Shown: one piece after another, positions 31,304 to 41,409 of the stretch | How the letters are laid out: every line of letters begins with the position of its first letter | Position numbering within the stretch: position 1 is the first letter of the stretch | DNA from: Thecamonas trahens ATCC 50062 | Taxonomy: Eukaryota > Apusozoa > Apusomonadida > Apusomonadidae | Assembly (NCBI RefSeq): GCF_000142905.1 | Contig: NW_013657654.1 | Span: forward strand, 130,847-194,846 | DNA: 64,000 nt | Reading direction: 5' to 3' | The notes under the pieces: generated by a model | What the model saw: the letters and a program-made list of their open reading frames with translations, nothing else | Databases searched by the model: none | Told to the model about the DNA's origin: nothing | Made by a program: the position numbers and the translations under genes

Positions 31304-31845
31304 GTCGCTCTTTCTTCTGCGTCGAGTGGTCGCCCTCCAGGGGGTGTCTGTCGGTTTGAGGCTAACGACGAGCCACTCGATGGTTCCAACAACAAACCCA
31401 TCGATTAATTGGGTATCCTATCGATTGACCACCCATCGATAAACTGAACAACAAACCCATCGATTAACTGAACAACAAACCCATCGATTAACTGAACAAC
31501 AAACCCATCGATTAACTGAACAACAAACCCATCGATAAACTGAACAACAAACCCATCGATAAACTGAACAACAAACCCATCGATAAACTGAACAACAAAC
31601 CCATCGATTAACTGAACAACAAACCCATCGATAAACTGAACAACAAACCCATCAATTACCCCCAACATGCCATGCCATGTCATTAACAGGTGCAGGAATG
31701 GAACACCCCCCCCCCCACCCCTCTCCTCCTCCCCCCCCAACCCGCCCTGCCTTCCCATGGCCACCCCAGAGCACGGCCAACCAACCGTGCTCTCCCTTGA
31801 CGATCCTGTGCTCTTTGCCATTGCCGAGCCCATGCTTGCCCCCCC
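31304..31845. other. Divergent intergenic region containing a 24-bp minisatellite
   Basis: 542 bp between the calcyphosine (minus) and EcsC-like (plus) genes. It holds the 24-bp array and a plus-strand C-run before the EcsC-like start. No gene is supported. Minus-strand frames through the array repeat VQLIDGFV and are not considered coding. Confidence 0.55.
31414..31652. repeat. 24-bp minisatellite, about nine units
   Basis: Unit CCCATCGATTAACTGAACAACAAA with one variable base (GATTAAC or GATAAAC). Along the plus strand the order is A,T,T,T,A,A,A,T,A, with degenerate units at both ends. Each unit contains the palindrome ATCGAT. Its base composition is much more AT-rich than the surroundings. 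Confidence 0.93.
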
Positions 31846-34083
31846 ATGCCCTCCTCCTCCTCCCTCGCTCTCCTCCTCGCCGCGGCCTACGCACCCACGA
31901 GCCTCACCCCTCCCGCGGCCTTCCCCGCCGTCGGTGCCCTCACCCACCTACGGCCATCCCCAACCACAAACTCTCCCGCACAACCGCCCGCCAAGCCTGC
32001 ACCGCCCGCCAAGCCTGCACCGCCCGCCAAGCCTGCACCACCCGCCCCGCTCGCCCCACTCTCCTCGCTCTCGCCCTCCTTCCGCCCCGCAGAGTTCCGC
32101 GACGGCTCGTGGTTCGCCCGCCTCGTTGTCACCCTCCTCTCGTCCACCCTTCCGCCACCGGAGGCCCGGGCGCATAGGAGCACCGTCCTCCGGGCCGCCA
32201 CTCCGCTCGCCGAGCGCGATGCCGCCGCAGAGCCCATCATCACCGCCGCCTGCCGCAAGGTGGTCCTCTGCGGCGCCTCGTCTGCCGCCGCCTCCACTGC
32301 TGCATCCGCCGCCGCCTTGGGCACCGGCTTGCTCGCAGCAGGCGCCGCCTACTCGGCCGTCGGCACCGCACTCGCCGCAGAAATGGTCCTTACCACACAG
32401 ATCCAGGTCGGCATGGTCATGGACCTCGCTCTCAACTACGGGTACGACTTTGAGGACACCGCCACCCCGAGCCTGCCCGAGGCGCTTATCCTCCGCATGT
32501 ACCACCTTGCCACCTCGGGCCTCGGCCTCTACGATCCCGAGGGCCCGTTCAACCTCTCAGCCGCAGACGTCCGCCGCTCGTTTGTGCGCGCCGCCGCGGG
32601 CGATGAACATGCGCTGTTGCATGTCTCGTCCCGCGTCTTCTCGCTCGTCGCCAAGCCCATCGGCGTCAAGCTCGTCGAGATGACCATGCTCAAGTCGGCC
32701 GTGCCCATTGTCTCACTCCTTGCCTCCTCGGGATGGTCGTACTTTTCCACGCAAGCCATCGGCCACGTCGCGCAGCGCGAGCTCAAGGTCGCCTCGTTTG
32801 TCTCCAAGACCGTCCGCGCTCTCGTCGCCGCCGCCCCGCAGTTAGCTGCCTCGCAGCCGCTGCAGATCGTCCTCTTCTCGGCCCTCCTCTCCGCCGCTCT
32901 TCTTGACGGCTCGGTCTTTCCCTTTGAGGCCGCTGTCTACGACGCCTTTGTCCGCGCCCTCTCGCCCTCGCCGGACATCTGGCCCCACGTCGACTACCTC
33001 GTCTTTGGCGCTTTGCCGGGCGCCAATGCTGCCATCGATGAAGACTTTGTTCTTGTCGGCACTCCGCCGGCCTCGTCGTCCACAAGCTCCACCCCATCGT
33101 CGGTCTCCTCCTCGTGCTGCCTCACCGCCGCCGAGCTCTCCGGCTCAGACTCGTGGATTATTGTCGACGACCCGTTCGACGCCTATGTCACCCGCCTCGA
33201 GACCCTTGCCGCCTCGCACCTCCCGGCCCTCGCCGACAAACGCCTGTGGAACTCGCCGTTTGACGTCCACGCCATTCTCACCGGCCTCTATCTCATGGCC
33301 CACGCCGGCGGCGGCCTCGGCGCATCGGCAGGCCTCGGCTCGACCGAGCCTGAGCCTGGATCGTCGGTCCTCGACCTCAAGCTGGAGTTCCTCCGCTCCA
33401 TGCGCGCCTACCTTCCCGCCTTTGACGTGCCCATTTCACCGCTCACCCTCTCGCTGGCGTCGAGCGCAACCCTACCGACAGACCCAACGGCGCTGCAGCA
33501 GCTCATCCGCGACCGCGGCGTCCGCTGCCCAAAGTGTGGCGTCCTTGTCGTCGACCTTCAGTCGGTCACCCTCCCGCACTCGCCCGACTGCGCGCTTTGC
33601 AACTTTGAGCGTGAGCTCAAGGCCACCTTCCGCCCCTCGCCCACACTCCTCGCTCTGGCCAAGGCCGCCCTTGACAGGCAGCTCCGCGCCGCCATCACCG
33701 ACGACCAGGTCGAGACCGTCCGCCGTATTCAGTCAGCTGTCCGTGCGCTCTCGGTCGACCCGCTCGACATCGCCCTCTTTGCCGACGACATCTCACTCAC
33801 TGTCGCCCGCACCTCCGAGTCCATTCAGGCCTCGGCGCTCGGCTCGATCGCCGTCGCTGCTGCAGACGCTGCCCTCGAGGGCACCTCGCTCCTTGTCGCC
33901 ACTGCTGCAGACACCACTGTCTACGCCGCAGACACCGCTCTTTGCTGGTCCGCTGCCATCGGTGACTCGGTCGCCGCCGCCGCAGACTACCTCTACGCCT
34001 CGGTCACCGGCTCGACCCGCTACCGCCCGCTCCATCTCACCGATGTCTTTACCGACGCTGTCTCTTCGCTCAACGAGCTCTGA
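31846..34083 (+). CDS. EcsC-family-like protein with a zinc-ribbon-like insert
   Basis: 745 aa, intact single frame; ATG 31846. After a Pro/Ala-rich leader (three PPAKPA repeats), residues about 140-330 resemble the EcsC family: two Ala/Gly-rich hydrophobic helices (GTGLLAAGAAYSAVGTALAA), then TTQIQVGMVMDLALNYGYDF, and later IGVKLVEMTMLKSAVPIVSL with FSTQAIGHVAQRELKVASF. EcsC proteins are membrane-associated and of uncertain function. A possible zinc ribbon occurs near residue 560 (RCPKCG ... HSPDCALC). A second hydrophobic Ala-rich segment lies at the C terminus. I rate the family as likely and the function as unknown. Confidence 0.52.
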   Translation: MPSSSSLALLLAAAYAPTSLTPPAAFPAVGALTHLRPSPTTNSPAQPPAKPAPPAKPAPPAKPAPPAPLAPLSSLSPSFRPAEFRDGSWFARLVVTLLSSTLPPPEARAHRSTVLRAATPLAERDAAAEPIITAACRKVVLCGASSAAASTAASAAALGTGLLAAGAAYSAVGTALAAEMVLTTQIQVGMVMDLALNYGYDFEDTATPSLPEALILRMYHLATSGLGLYDPEGPFNLSAADVRRSFVRAAAGDEHALLHVSSRVFSLVAKPIGVKLVEMTMLKSAVPIVSLLASSGWSYFSTQAIGHVAQRELKVASFVSKTVRALVAAAPQLAASQPLQIVLFSALLSAALLDGSVFPFEAAVYDAFVRALSPSPDIWPHVDYLVFGALPGANAAIDEDFVLVGTPPASSSTSSTPSSVSSSCCLTAAELSGSDSWIIVDDPFDAYVTRLETLAASHLPALADKRLWNSPFDVHAILTGLYLMAHAGGGLGASAGLGSTEPEPGSSVLDLKLEFLRSMRAYLPAFDVPISPLTLSLASSATLPTDPTALQQLIRDRGVRCPKCGVLVVDLQSVTLPHSPDCALCNFERELKATFRPSPTLLALAKAALDRQLRAAITDDQVETVRRIQSAVRALSVDPLDIALFADDISLTVARTSESIQASALGSIAVAAADAALEGTSLLVATAADTTVYAADTALCWSAAIGDSVAAAADYLYASVTGSTRYRPLHLTDVFTDAVSSLNEL

Positions 34084-34093
34084 GCCGCCGCTC

Positions 34094-37000
34094 TCAGATC
34101 GAGAGCTGCGTGTAGCCCGACGTGTCCGAGCTCATTCGCGGCTTGCCCATCCGCAGCTTGGCCGAGTACGCCTGGATGAGCGCCGGCAGCGAGTCGTAGA
34201 ACGTGTGGCCCTGGTCGCCCGTGTAGCCGCGGCCAGGCGCAGAGTACAGCTTGGACTGGATAACCGCGCCACGCGAGTCGATGTACGCCACCACAAAGCC
34301 GCCGGACGTCGACTCAGAGACACGGACCAGGAACTCGCCCGGCGCCGCGTTGGTCAGCACCCGCGCCGTCTGATCCTTGTTGATAAATCCATGGAACCAG
34401 AGGTTCGACATCAGTTCGGTGCAGATCCGCACGCTCTCATGCAGCGGTCCGAACCACTGCAATGCATACTTGAGCGAATCGAGCGTGAGCTGTCCAAGCC
34501 CGCGCGGGTTGAACAGCTCGTTGAGATAGCCCTGCTGCTCGGCTGTGAGTGACAGCCCAAGGTACGCCTGAAGCGCAGAGAGGAAGTTTGGCATCAGCAC
34601 CGCCTGCGCCTGAACCCCAAAATACCGTTCCCAGAACGCCTCGGGCGAGAGGTGCTCCGGCTCAGAGAGCGCGAGCGAGTACACGTCCGCCGGCGACGAA
34701 AACGCTGGCTGCTGCCCCAGCGCCACTCCACCGGGGCCAACCGCGTGGTTTGCGGTGCCCGCCGTCGGTGATGCGCCCGCAAACCCTGCCGCAAACCCAT
34801 TTGCAGGCGTGTAGCTCGACGTCGGCGTCGTCTGCGGCGAAAACCCTGGATGGTAGCCCGGTAAGGCCGACGATGCCGGCGGCGGGCCGGCCACAGACAC
34901 TCCGCCGTGCATCCCGCCCGCTCCCGGGTACCCACTCGGCGCGCCACCGTGGTGGCCAGGGTAGCCCCCACCGCCCACAGACTGCATCGGGTTCATCCCG
35001 CCCACAGACTGCATTGGGTTCATCCCCATGGTCGCCATCCCGGTCGGCGACGGCGTCGCACTCGCACCCATCGCCGACGGTCCCCCGCCCATCGCAGGCG
35101 TCGGTGATGGGACCGCAACCTCGTCCACAGATGCAATCCACGGGTGCTGCAGCAGATCCGCCGCCGACGGCCGCTGGTTTGGATCGCGCCGGAAACAGAG
35201 GTTGAGAAAGTCGATGCCCGCCGCAGAGAGCCCCTCCGGGTACTTTGGTGAGTCGTTCGACTTGCCGATCTTAAACAGCGCCGTAACCGGCGAGAACTCG
35301 GACCACGGCGGCCGCCCGGTAAGCAGCTCGATGGCCACACACCCGACAGACCAGATGTCACACCGGGAGTTGTACGGCTGCTGCAGAACAACCTCGGGCG
35401 CCATAAAAACGGCGTGCCCTTGAACGAGTGCAGCGCCGCCGACGACATCGTCCCTGACTCGATGAGCGGCTTGGACGCCCCAAAGTCTGTGAGCTTGATG
35501 ATGGTCTGCTGCGCCGGTGCAATAAGGATGTTGGCGCACTTGATGTCGCGGTGGACAATGCCGTTCTCGTGGAGGTACTCTAGCCCCAGCAGAACTTGCT
35601 TGAGGTATGATCGCGTCACACGCTCCGACACCGGGTACTTGTGGATGAGCTTGGCCAGCGAGCCGCCGGGCACGTACTCGAGGAAAATGTTGAGCACAGC
35701 TTGCCCGTCCTCGTTGGTCGCCCGCTCAGTCGCAATGTACCGAACAATGTGCTTGTGCGAGAGCTCCTGCAGAATCGCAATCTCGCCCTCCACCTCCAGC
35801 AGCTCTTCCTGGTTTGACTCGGAGATGTTGTCGAGCACCACCTGCTTGACCGCCATCAGCTCCGCCGTCGCCTCGTTCATGCCCAGGTACACCTTGCCGA
35901 ACGCGCCCGACCCCAGAAGCTCGCGCTTCTGCCAGTGGATCGTCCCTGACGGCCCGTACGTCGGTCGGCCCTGCTGCGACATCCGCATCGCCGCCGTCGA
36001 CCGCACCCCCAGCTTCTGCCCACGCGTCGTCGCGCCCATCACAGGCATTGACGCGTTGAGTCCAGACGCCGGCACACTCGCCGGCACACTCGCACGCGGC
36101 GAGCCGCTGGACCCGCCCATTGTCGGCTGCGACGACACCCGCGGAAAGCCAGCGTGCCCAGGCACCAGCGAGTCCGGCGTTCCCGGCACGGCACCGCCCG
36201 ACGTCCCAGACCCGGACCCAGACGCGCACTGGACAATGAGATCGATCTTCTTCTTGCTCGCGTGTTCGTCAAGCATGTACGCAAAGTCGTCTGCGTTGAT
36301 CACATCAATCAGCGTCCCGTCCGCCCGCTGCCATGAAAGGTACACCGCCGTCTTGTACGCCTCGTCCATCTGCGTCTGTAGCTTGGTGAACGGATCCGTC
36401 CTCTCGATGCGGAGCAGCTTGAACGCTCCTTTGAATTTGCACTTGAGCACCACTGTCGAGGAGACCACCGCTGGTTTTGCTCCCGCTGCGCTGCCGCGCC
36501 CGCCAGAACCACCTGAGGATGCCACCGCCACTGCCGCAGACGCAGCCCCGGCTGCCGTCAGCGAGGCGAGTCCAAGCGTGACCAGCGGCGGCGGCGGAAG
36601 CCGCACCGAAAGCGTCTCTGCCGAGAGCACATCCCGCGCCGTGTAGCCGCCAAACACATACCCGGTCGAGTCAACCGCAGCACTCACCGCAAACGCTCGC
36701 CCAATCCCGGCCGCGTCTTCGTCTTCGCCCGACGCCGGCACCCACCCGGCAGACGGTGCCTCGAGGTTGAGCGCCACCGCATTGCTTAGCAGCGCCACTG
36801 GCGACCGCCGCGCAGCGCTCAGACCGCCGTGCACCATCAGTGTCGAGCCGATGAGCACTCCAACGTGTCCGTATCGCGCCTCGGCGCTCACCTCCACCAT
36901 CCGCCAATGGCCTGTCGCAAGATTGAGCACGCATGTGTCACCGAGCACTCCCTCGCTCGACGAGTACCCGCCGTGAACCACCAGGCACGGCACCCGCTCG

Positions 37001-37887
37001 CTCCCACCCGACCACATCGCAACCACCGCGTGCGCCCGCGGGCTCGGTGCACCCGACGTGCCTACAACCTCCCACGCCCCAGTCTGCGGCTCGAGGGCAA
37101 AGACCTCGTTCGAGTACCCGTCGCCCCCCAGACCGCCAAAGATGACCACCCGCTCGCCTGATCCCAGCGCCGCGCCGCCACAGCCCCATCGCGGGCTCGG
37201 CCCGGCGCCCGACGACGCCAGCCGCGACCAGAGCTGTGTCCGCGTGTCAAATATGTGGACATCTCCGTAGAGCACGTTGCGCGGGCCGCACCCACCAAAG
37301 ACCACCAACACCGCATCAACTGCCACCATAGTCGCACCGAACCGCGGCGACGGTGCAGCCTCCGGCGGGCAGGCCAGCTCAGACCACGTGCCCAGCCCCG
37401 GGTCCAGCATCCACAGATCGCCCAGCACCCGTCCATCACCGGCAGTAGCACCGTAGCCGCCAAACACATAGAGCGTGCCCTTGACAGCCGCCGCCGCCGC
37501 CATCTCCCGCGCTTCGGGCCTACCACCTGCTCCTCCGCCATCTCCGACTGTGCTCCATCCTGTGTATGTGCATGTGCGCATGTATGTGTGTGTATGTGTG
37601 TGTGTGTGCCCATACCCGCCCCGTGAGTCGCCTCCCTCTTCTCTTCCCCCCCTCCCCCCCCCTCGCGACCTGCCAAGGCCTTCCACCCGAAAAAGGTCGT
37701 GTCTTGGCCATCGAAGGGGGGGGGGGGGGGGGGGACACACGCTTCACACCCTTCCCTGCACCCCTTCACACCCGCATGTCCCCATACCCACCACCACCAC
37801 CACCACCACATTCGCTCTCTACTCCTGCCCTTCTTCCCCCCCCTCCCTCCCCCCTTCCTCCTCCCGAGTGCACGTACGGTACGTCAT
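34094..37887 (-). CDS. Kelch - PB1 - MAPKKK-type kinase - SH2 protein
   Basis: Exon 1 is 10 nt (37887-37878, MTY plus one base). The intron 37877-37560 has donor GTACGT and acceptor ACACAG. Exon 2 is 37559-34094. Residues 4-345 form kelch blades (W-x4-G...LYVFGGYG; VVFGGCGPRN; VIFGGLGG; VHGGYSS). A PB1 domain lies at about 373-452 (VVLKCKFKGAFKLLRIE). The STE11-like kinase is at about 542-810: GSGAFGKVYLG, AVKQV, HRDIKCANIL, DFGASK, then the activation segment. Gly/Pro-rich linkers with MNPMQSVGG repeats follow, then an SH2 domain at about 1058-1140 (WFHGFINKDQTARVL, FLVRVSES with the Arg). The frame breaks at the APE motif: the AAAAA run at 35405-35409 lacks one base; restoring it gives GTPFFMAPE and 1,159 codons. 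A phosphotyrosine-linked MAPK cascade role is inferred. Confidence 0.85.
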
Positions 37888-38170
37888 GGAGACTGTCGTT
37901 CACAAGACGGAGGTCGGCGAAAGACGTGTGCTGAACGGTGGGTGGGGGTGTAGAGTGGGTTGGTCACGGGGGAAGGAGGGGGGGGGGGGGGGGGGGGCAC
38001 CACCTGCATGTGCTACTTGGCGACACTCATGCGAAACACACTGCCAGCGCCAACAGTAATTGCTTTGTCGCTGCCTTCTACTTTACCAACTGAGATCTGA
38101 TGGCGATCAGACGCTACATATCAATGCGCCCGAGTCCGCTGCTGCGGCTCATAGGCGGCATCAATACGTG

Positions 38171-39310
38171 TCAAAAGACGTCCATGCACCGCAGCATCTT
38201 GTACATGAGAACGATGCCGATGAGGCCAGGCAAGCCAAGGCCGACAAGTGTGCCGATGCTTACGTTGAGGGCGTACTGTCGAGCCGCAGGAAGGTCGGCC
38301 CACTCGACAATGACCACAGAGTCGGCCGGTACGCCGAGCTGCAAGTTAGCGTCCGCAAAGTGGGTGATCGAGTCGGCGACCGCGCCGCGGCAGAACTTGC
38401 TGTAGAGCTTCGAGTGAATGACGGCCGCCTGGCTCCGTCCCGGATCGTACCACAGTGACTCACGTGCGTAGTCCACCGACGGAAAGATGCGACACCCGAT
38501 CGCAGTCGTCCGGCACGAGCAAGCAAAGACCGAGACTTCCCTGCTCCCCACCGCAGTCACAGGCACTGCGATCTGCGCTGCCTTTTGCTTTGAGCTCTTG
38601 GACTTCTTCGACGAGCTGAACCGCTCGCCCACCGCATCCAGATGGAACTCGTGGCCGCCGGTAAAGTCGGCAAAGGTCTTGCCGCGCAGCGCCTCGAGCT
38701 GGACCGAGCTCTGCGACGGGACAGGCCCAGTGTAGTACGAGTCCGACGAATCGATCTCAGCCACCACCGCCAGATAGATGCATCCGACAATGGTGGCAAC
38801 ACCGAGCGTGGTCGAGATCACCGCGACCGACATGCCCGAGATGGCCATGACATCGCCAAATCTGCGGGTGCACACAGCACTGACGATCAGTAGCGTAAGC
38901 AAGACCACAGGCACGCCGGCAATCGTCACCACAAGGCCAACAATCAGCCCGACGTTCGGATTGTGCCAGGCGTGCGAGCTAGCGAGGCAGGCCGAATATA
39001 CGATGAGGTGCAGAGCGACGATGGCCACAAAGAACACCACCAAGCCATTGACTCGCATAGCCGGACACGTCCATTCAGCTCTGTTCCCAGCCGGCTGCAG
39101 ACGCACGACGTTGTGGCCGCCGGCCTCCATCGCCACTGATCCCCGTCGCCGCACGACGGGAGGTTCGGCTGCTGGGGGCATGGCCGGCGGCGCAGGTGTG
39201 GCCGCTGGTTGCGGCACAACAGCCACCGGCACCGGACGGCCCTTGGCGGCCACTGCGTCATCGTAGGACGGCAGCGCGGCGTCCCACAACTCCACATGGG
39301 TGGAGGACAT
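38171..39310 (-). CDS. Four-pass membrane protein, unknown family
   Basis: 379 aa, intact frame; ATG 39310 (MSSTHVELWDAALPSYDDAV). The N-terminal 85 residues are Pro/Ala-rich and cytosolic-looking, with an RRRGS site. Hydrophobic segments occur at about 89-110, 120-146, 155-180 and 347-370. Between TM3 and TM4 is a long, probably lumenal or extracellular loop with several Cys (FACSCRTTAIGCRIF) and a Lys/Ser-rich stretch. The layout (three close TMs, a big loop, one TM) recalls tetraspanin-like or LMBR-like topologies, but no diagnostic motif is present. It is on the same strand as NPL4 and 106 nt downstream of it. Confidence 0.6.
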   Translation of the reverse strand: MSSTHVELWDAALPSYDDAVAAKGRPVPVAVVPQPAATPAPPAMPPAAEPPVVRRRGSVAMEAGGHNVVRLQPAGNRAEWTCPAMRVNGLVVFFVAIVALHLIVYSACLASSHAWHNPNVGLIVGLVVTIAGVPVVLLTLLIVSAVCTRRFGDVMAISGMSVAVISTTLGVATIVGCIYLAVVAEIDSSDSYYTGPVPSQSSVQLEALRGKTFADFTGGHEFHLDAVGERFSSSKKSKSSKQKAAQIAVPVTAVGSREVSVFACSCRTTAIGCRIFPSVDYARESLWYDPGRSQAAVIHSKLYSKFCRGAVADSITHFADANLQLGVPADSVVIVEWADLPAARQYALNVSIGTLVGLGLPGLIGIVLMYKMLRCMDVF

Positions 39311-39416
39311 GGACCTCGCGTGAGGCTGGTATGTCTGTGATGGCAGTCGTGGCTAGTCAGCCACCCGCCGGAGTCAAGTGGCAGCTGAACCACAGCAGCG
39401 CAAAGCGTTCAATTGG

Positions 39417-41275
39417 TCACTGCGCATGCTGCAGAATGAGGTGGTAGCCCTCCAGCCGCTCGGCATCACCCGAACGGACGGCATCGCACATGTGGAGAAT
39501 GTCGTCGGTCTCAAAGAGATGGACCTGAGCGAGGAAGAGGAGCATGTGAAAGTCGGCAAAGACAGCGGTGAGCGGCTCGTTCTCGTGGGTGAGGAACCGG
39601 GTTTTGACGTGCATGAGCGTGGCGGCGTCGCCGATGCGGTGCTCAACCGGAAAGTCCCCGGTGAGGCCGCCAGCGTGCGGAGTGACCGAGTGGATGCGAG
39701 CGTAGAAGAAGACTGCCGGCGGCGCCTGCGTCTCCGAGTGCTGGAACTTGACGTCCTTGACAACGGGAACAACCGAGACGTCGTGGCCGTAGGCTGTCGA
39801 GTCGGGCGGCGCAAAGTACCGCTTCTTGGCGAGTCGCACCGCAAGTGGTGTGAGCTGGAAGGCCAGCGCCTGCAGGTTGTCACCGAGGATGGAGACGGTG
39901 AGAGTGACAAACTTGTCGTCAGCACCGAGCGCCGCCATGCGCGTCGCCGCCAGACGCAGCTCAGCGCCACGCAGAAAGTTCTCGGCGTCGTTCACCGCCC
40001 GCGTAAAGATGAAGCCAACCAGGCTCCGCCCCAGTCGCTCGCTCATGGTGCGGACAAGCTCAAACTCAGCTGTCGCCTCATCGTCGTCGGCGTAACTGAA
40101 CCCGCTCCACTCATCATACGCCTGCTTCGGCTCGTAGATGTAGTCAATTCGCACCACGCCCGAGTCCTCGTCGAGGACGCCAAAGAGCAGACCCGAGCGC
40201 TGCGCCACAAACGCGCCGTCGTGCCGCGCAGGCGCGAACCGGTTGATGGCCTGAGTGTCGACCTGCACACCGGCCACACTTGCTTCGGCCGCGTTTTTGA
40301 TGACAGGCATCTGGCCCATAGTTCCGTGCATGCAGTGAACGCACCGCCCGTTTGGCCCATGGAACGGGCACCGGATCCCGCCGTCCTCGTCGACCTCCTC
40401 GGACGCCGACGACGATGACACGCAGTTGGGGCAGCTCATTGTTGACGGATGAGTGCACTCCTGCTCCGCCGGCTCTGACGCTCCGCCGCCGTCCAGGCAC
40501 GCCGGGCATCGCATCGATGGCGGATGCGCGCACTTGCGGACCCAGCCGCTACTCCCGGCCTTGGCCTTCTTCTTCTTCTTCTTCTTCTTTTTCTTGTCCT
40601 TCCCACTCTTGCTCCCGGTGCAGTTGATGCAACGGGTCGTCGGCCCATGCGAGCACTTGGCCGCGCCGGTCACTCCGCCCTCGGCCTCGGACGGCATGCA
40701 GATGAGGCACGAGACACCCTCCGGATGCGAGCACTTCATCACCCCTGTCGCCTCCCCCTTGCTGCAATGGAGGCAAGTAAACTGCGGCGCGTGCTTGCAC
40801 CGCTGTGACGCCGCCGCCCGTCCGTCCACCGCATACACCAGGCTCCCATGCACAATGCCCAGCTCGCCCACCGGCCCAGATCCACGGTACACGTCCTTGG
40901 GCTTGCGCTCGCGGGCAGAGTACAGCCCCAGCTCGCTGGCCGGAATCTTAGTCACAGCCTCCACCTACACATATACAAAGCCACGCCCCGTCTGTCAGTC
41001 ACTCTCTCCCTCTGCCGCTGCCGTCCTTTCCCCCCCCCCCCCTCCCCCTTCTCCCCCTCCCCTGCTCTGACCTGATCGATCGCGACCTGATCGATCGCCA
41101 TTTCCCGAAGAAGGTCGCACTCTCACACTGGCCAAACTGCAACCACCACGCCCTCCTCCCGCCCACGTACAGCCTTCTTCAGCTCGGCGAGCGTGCCGGT
41201 GCTGGGGAACGAGACGTTCACTTGGCCGCCATCTTCTTTCTTTACCCGCACAGTAATCAGCCGCGTGTCGGCCAT
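39417..41275 (-). CDS. NPLOC4: NPL4 (p97/Cdc48 ubiquitin adaptor) with expanded zinc fingers
   Basis: Three exons: 41275-41171 (ATG 41275), 41119-41072 and 40964-39417; donors GTACGT and GTCAGA, acceptors GAGAG and TGTAG; 566 aa with all phases 0. A slightly shorter exon 2 (donor GTCGCG) is also possible. The N terminus starts a ubiquitin-like strand pair (LITVRVKKEDGGQVNVSF). Then come six short fingers of the form C-x-H-x5-C-x-x-C or close to it (CKHAPQFTCLHC, CSHPEGVSCLIC, CSHGPTTRCINC, CAHPPSMRCPAC, CTHPSTMSCPNC, CPFHGPNGRCVHC) where other NPL4 proteins have two. A poly-Lys stretch sits among them. The MPN-like NPL4 domain follows (FVAQRSGLLFGVLDEDSGVV, VDYIYEPKQ-type, ERLGRSLVGFIFT, DFHMLLFL). 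With Ufd1 it binds ubiquitin chains and p97. Confidence 0.88.
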
Positions 41276-41409
41276 GGTCGGCGTGGAGAGTCGGGTGTCC
41301 GTCTCGGAAGCAGACGCCCGTAGAGCGCTGGGCGCCCAAGATCGCTGGCTCATCCGCCAGTTAGCAGCCAGTTCAGTCACTCCGCGGCAGGGCTCATAGG
41401 AGGGCCGGA

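Noticed and set aside
31405-31947. Minus-strand frame repeating VQLIDGFV, and the idea that the 24-bp array is a CRISPR.
   Set aside because: Units are contiguous with no spacers, and the context is eukaryotic intergenic DNA; the frame exists only because 24 is divisible by three.
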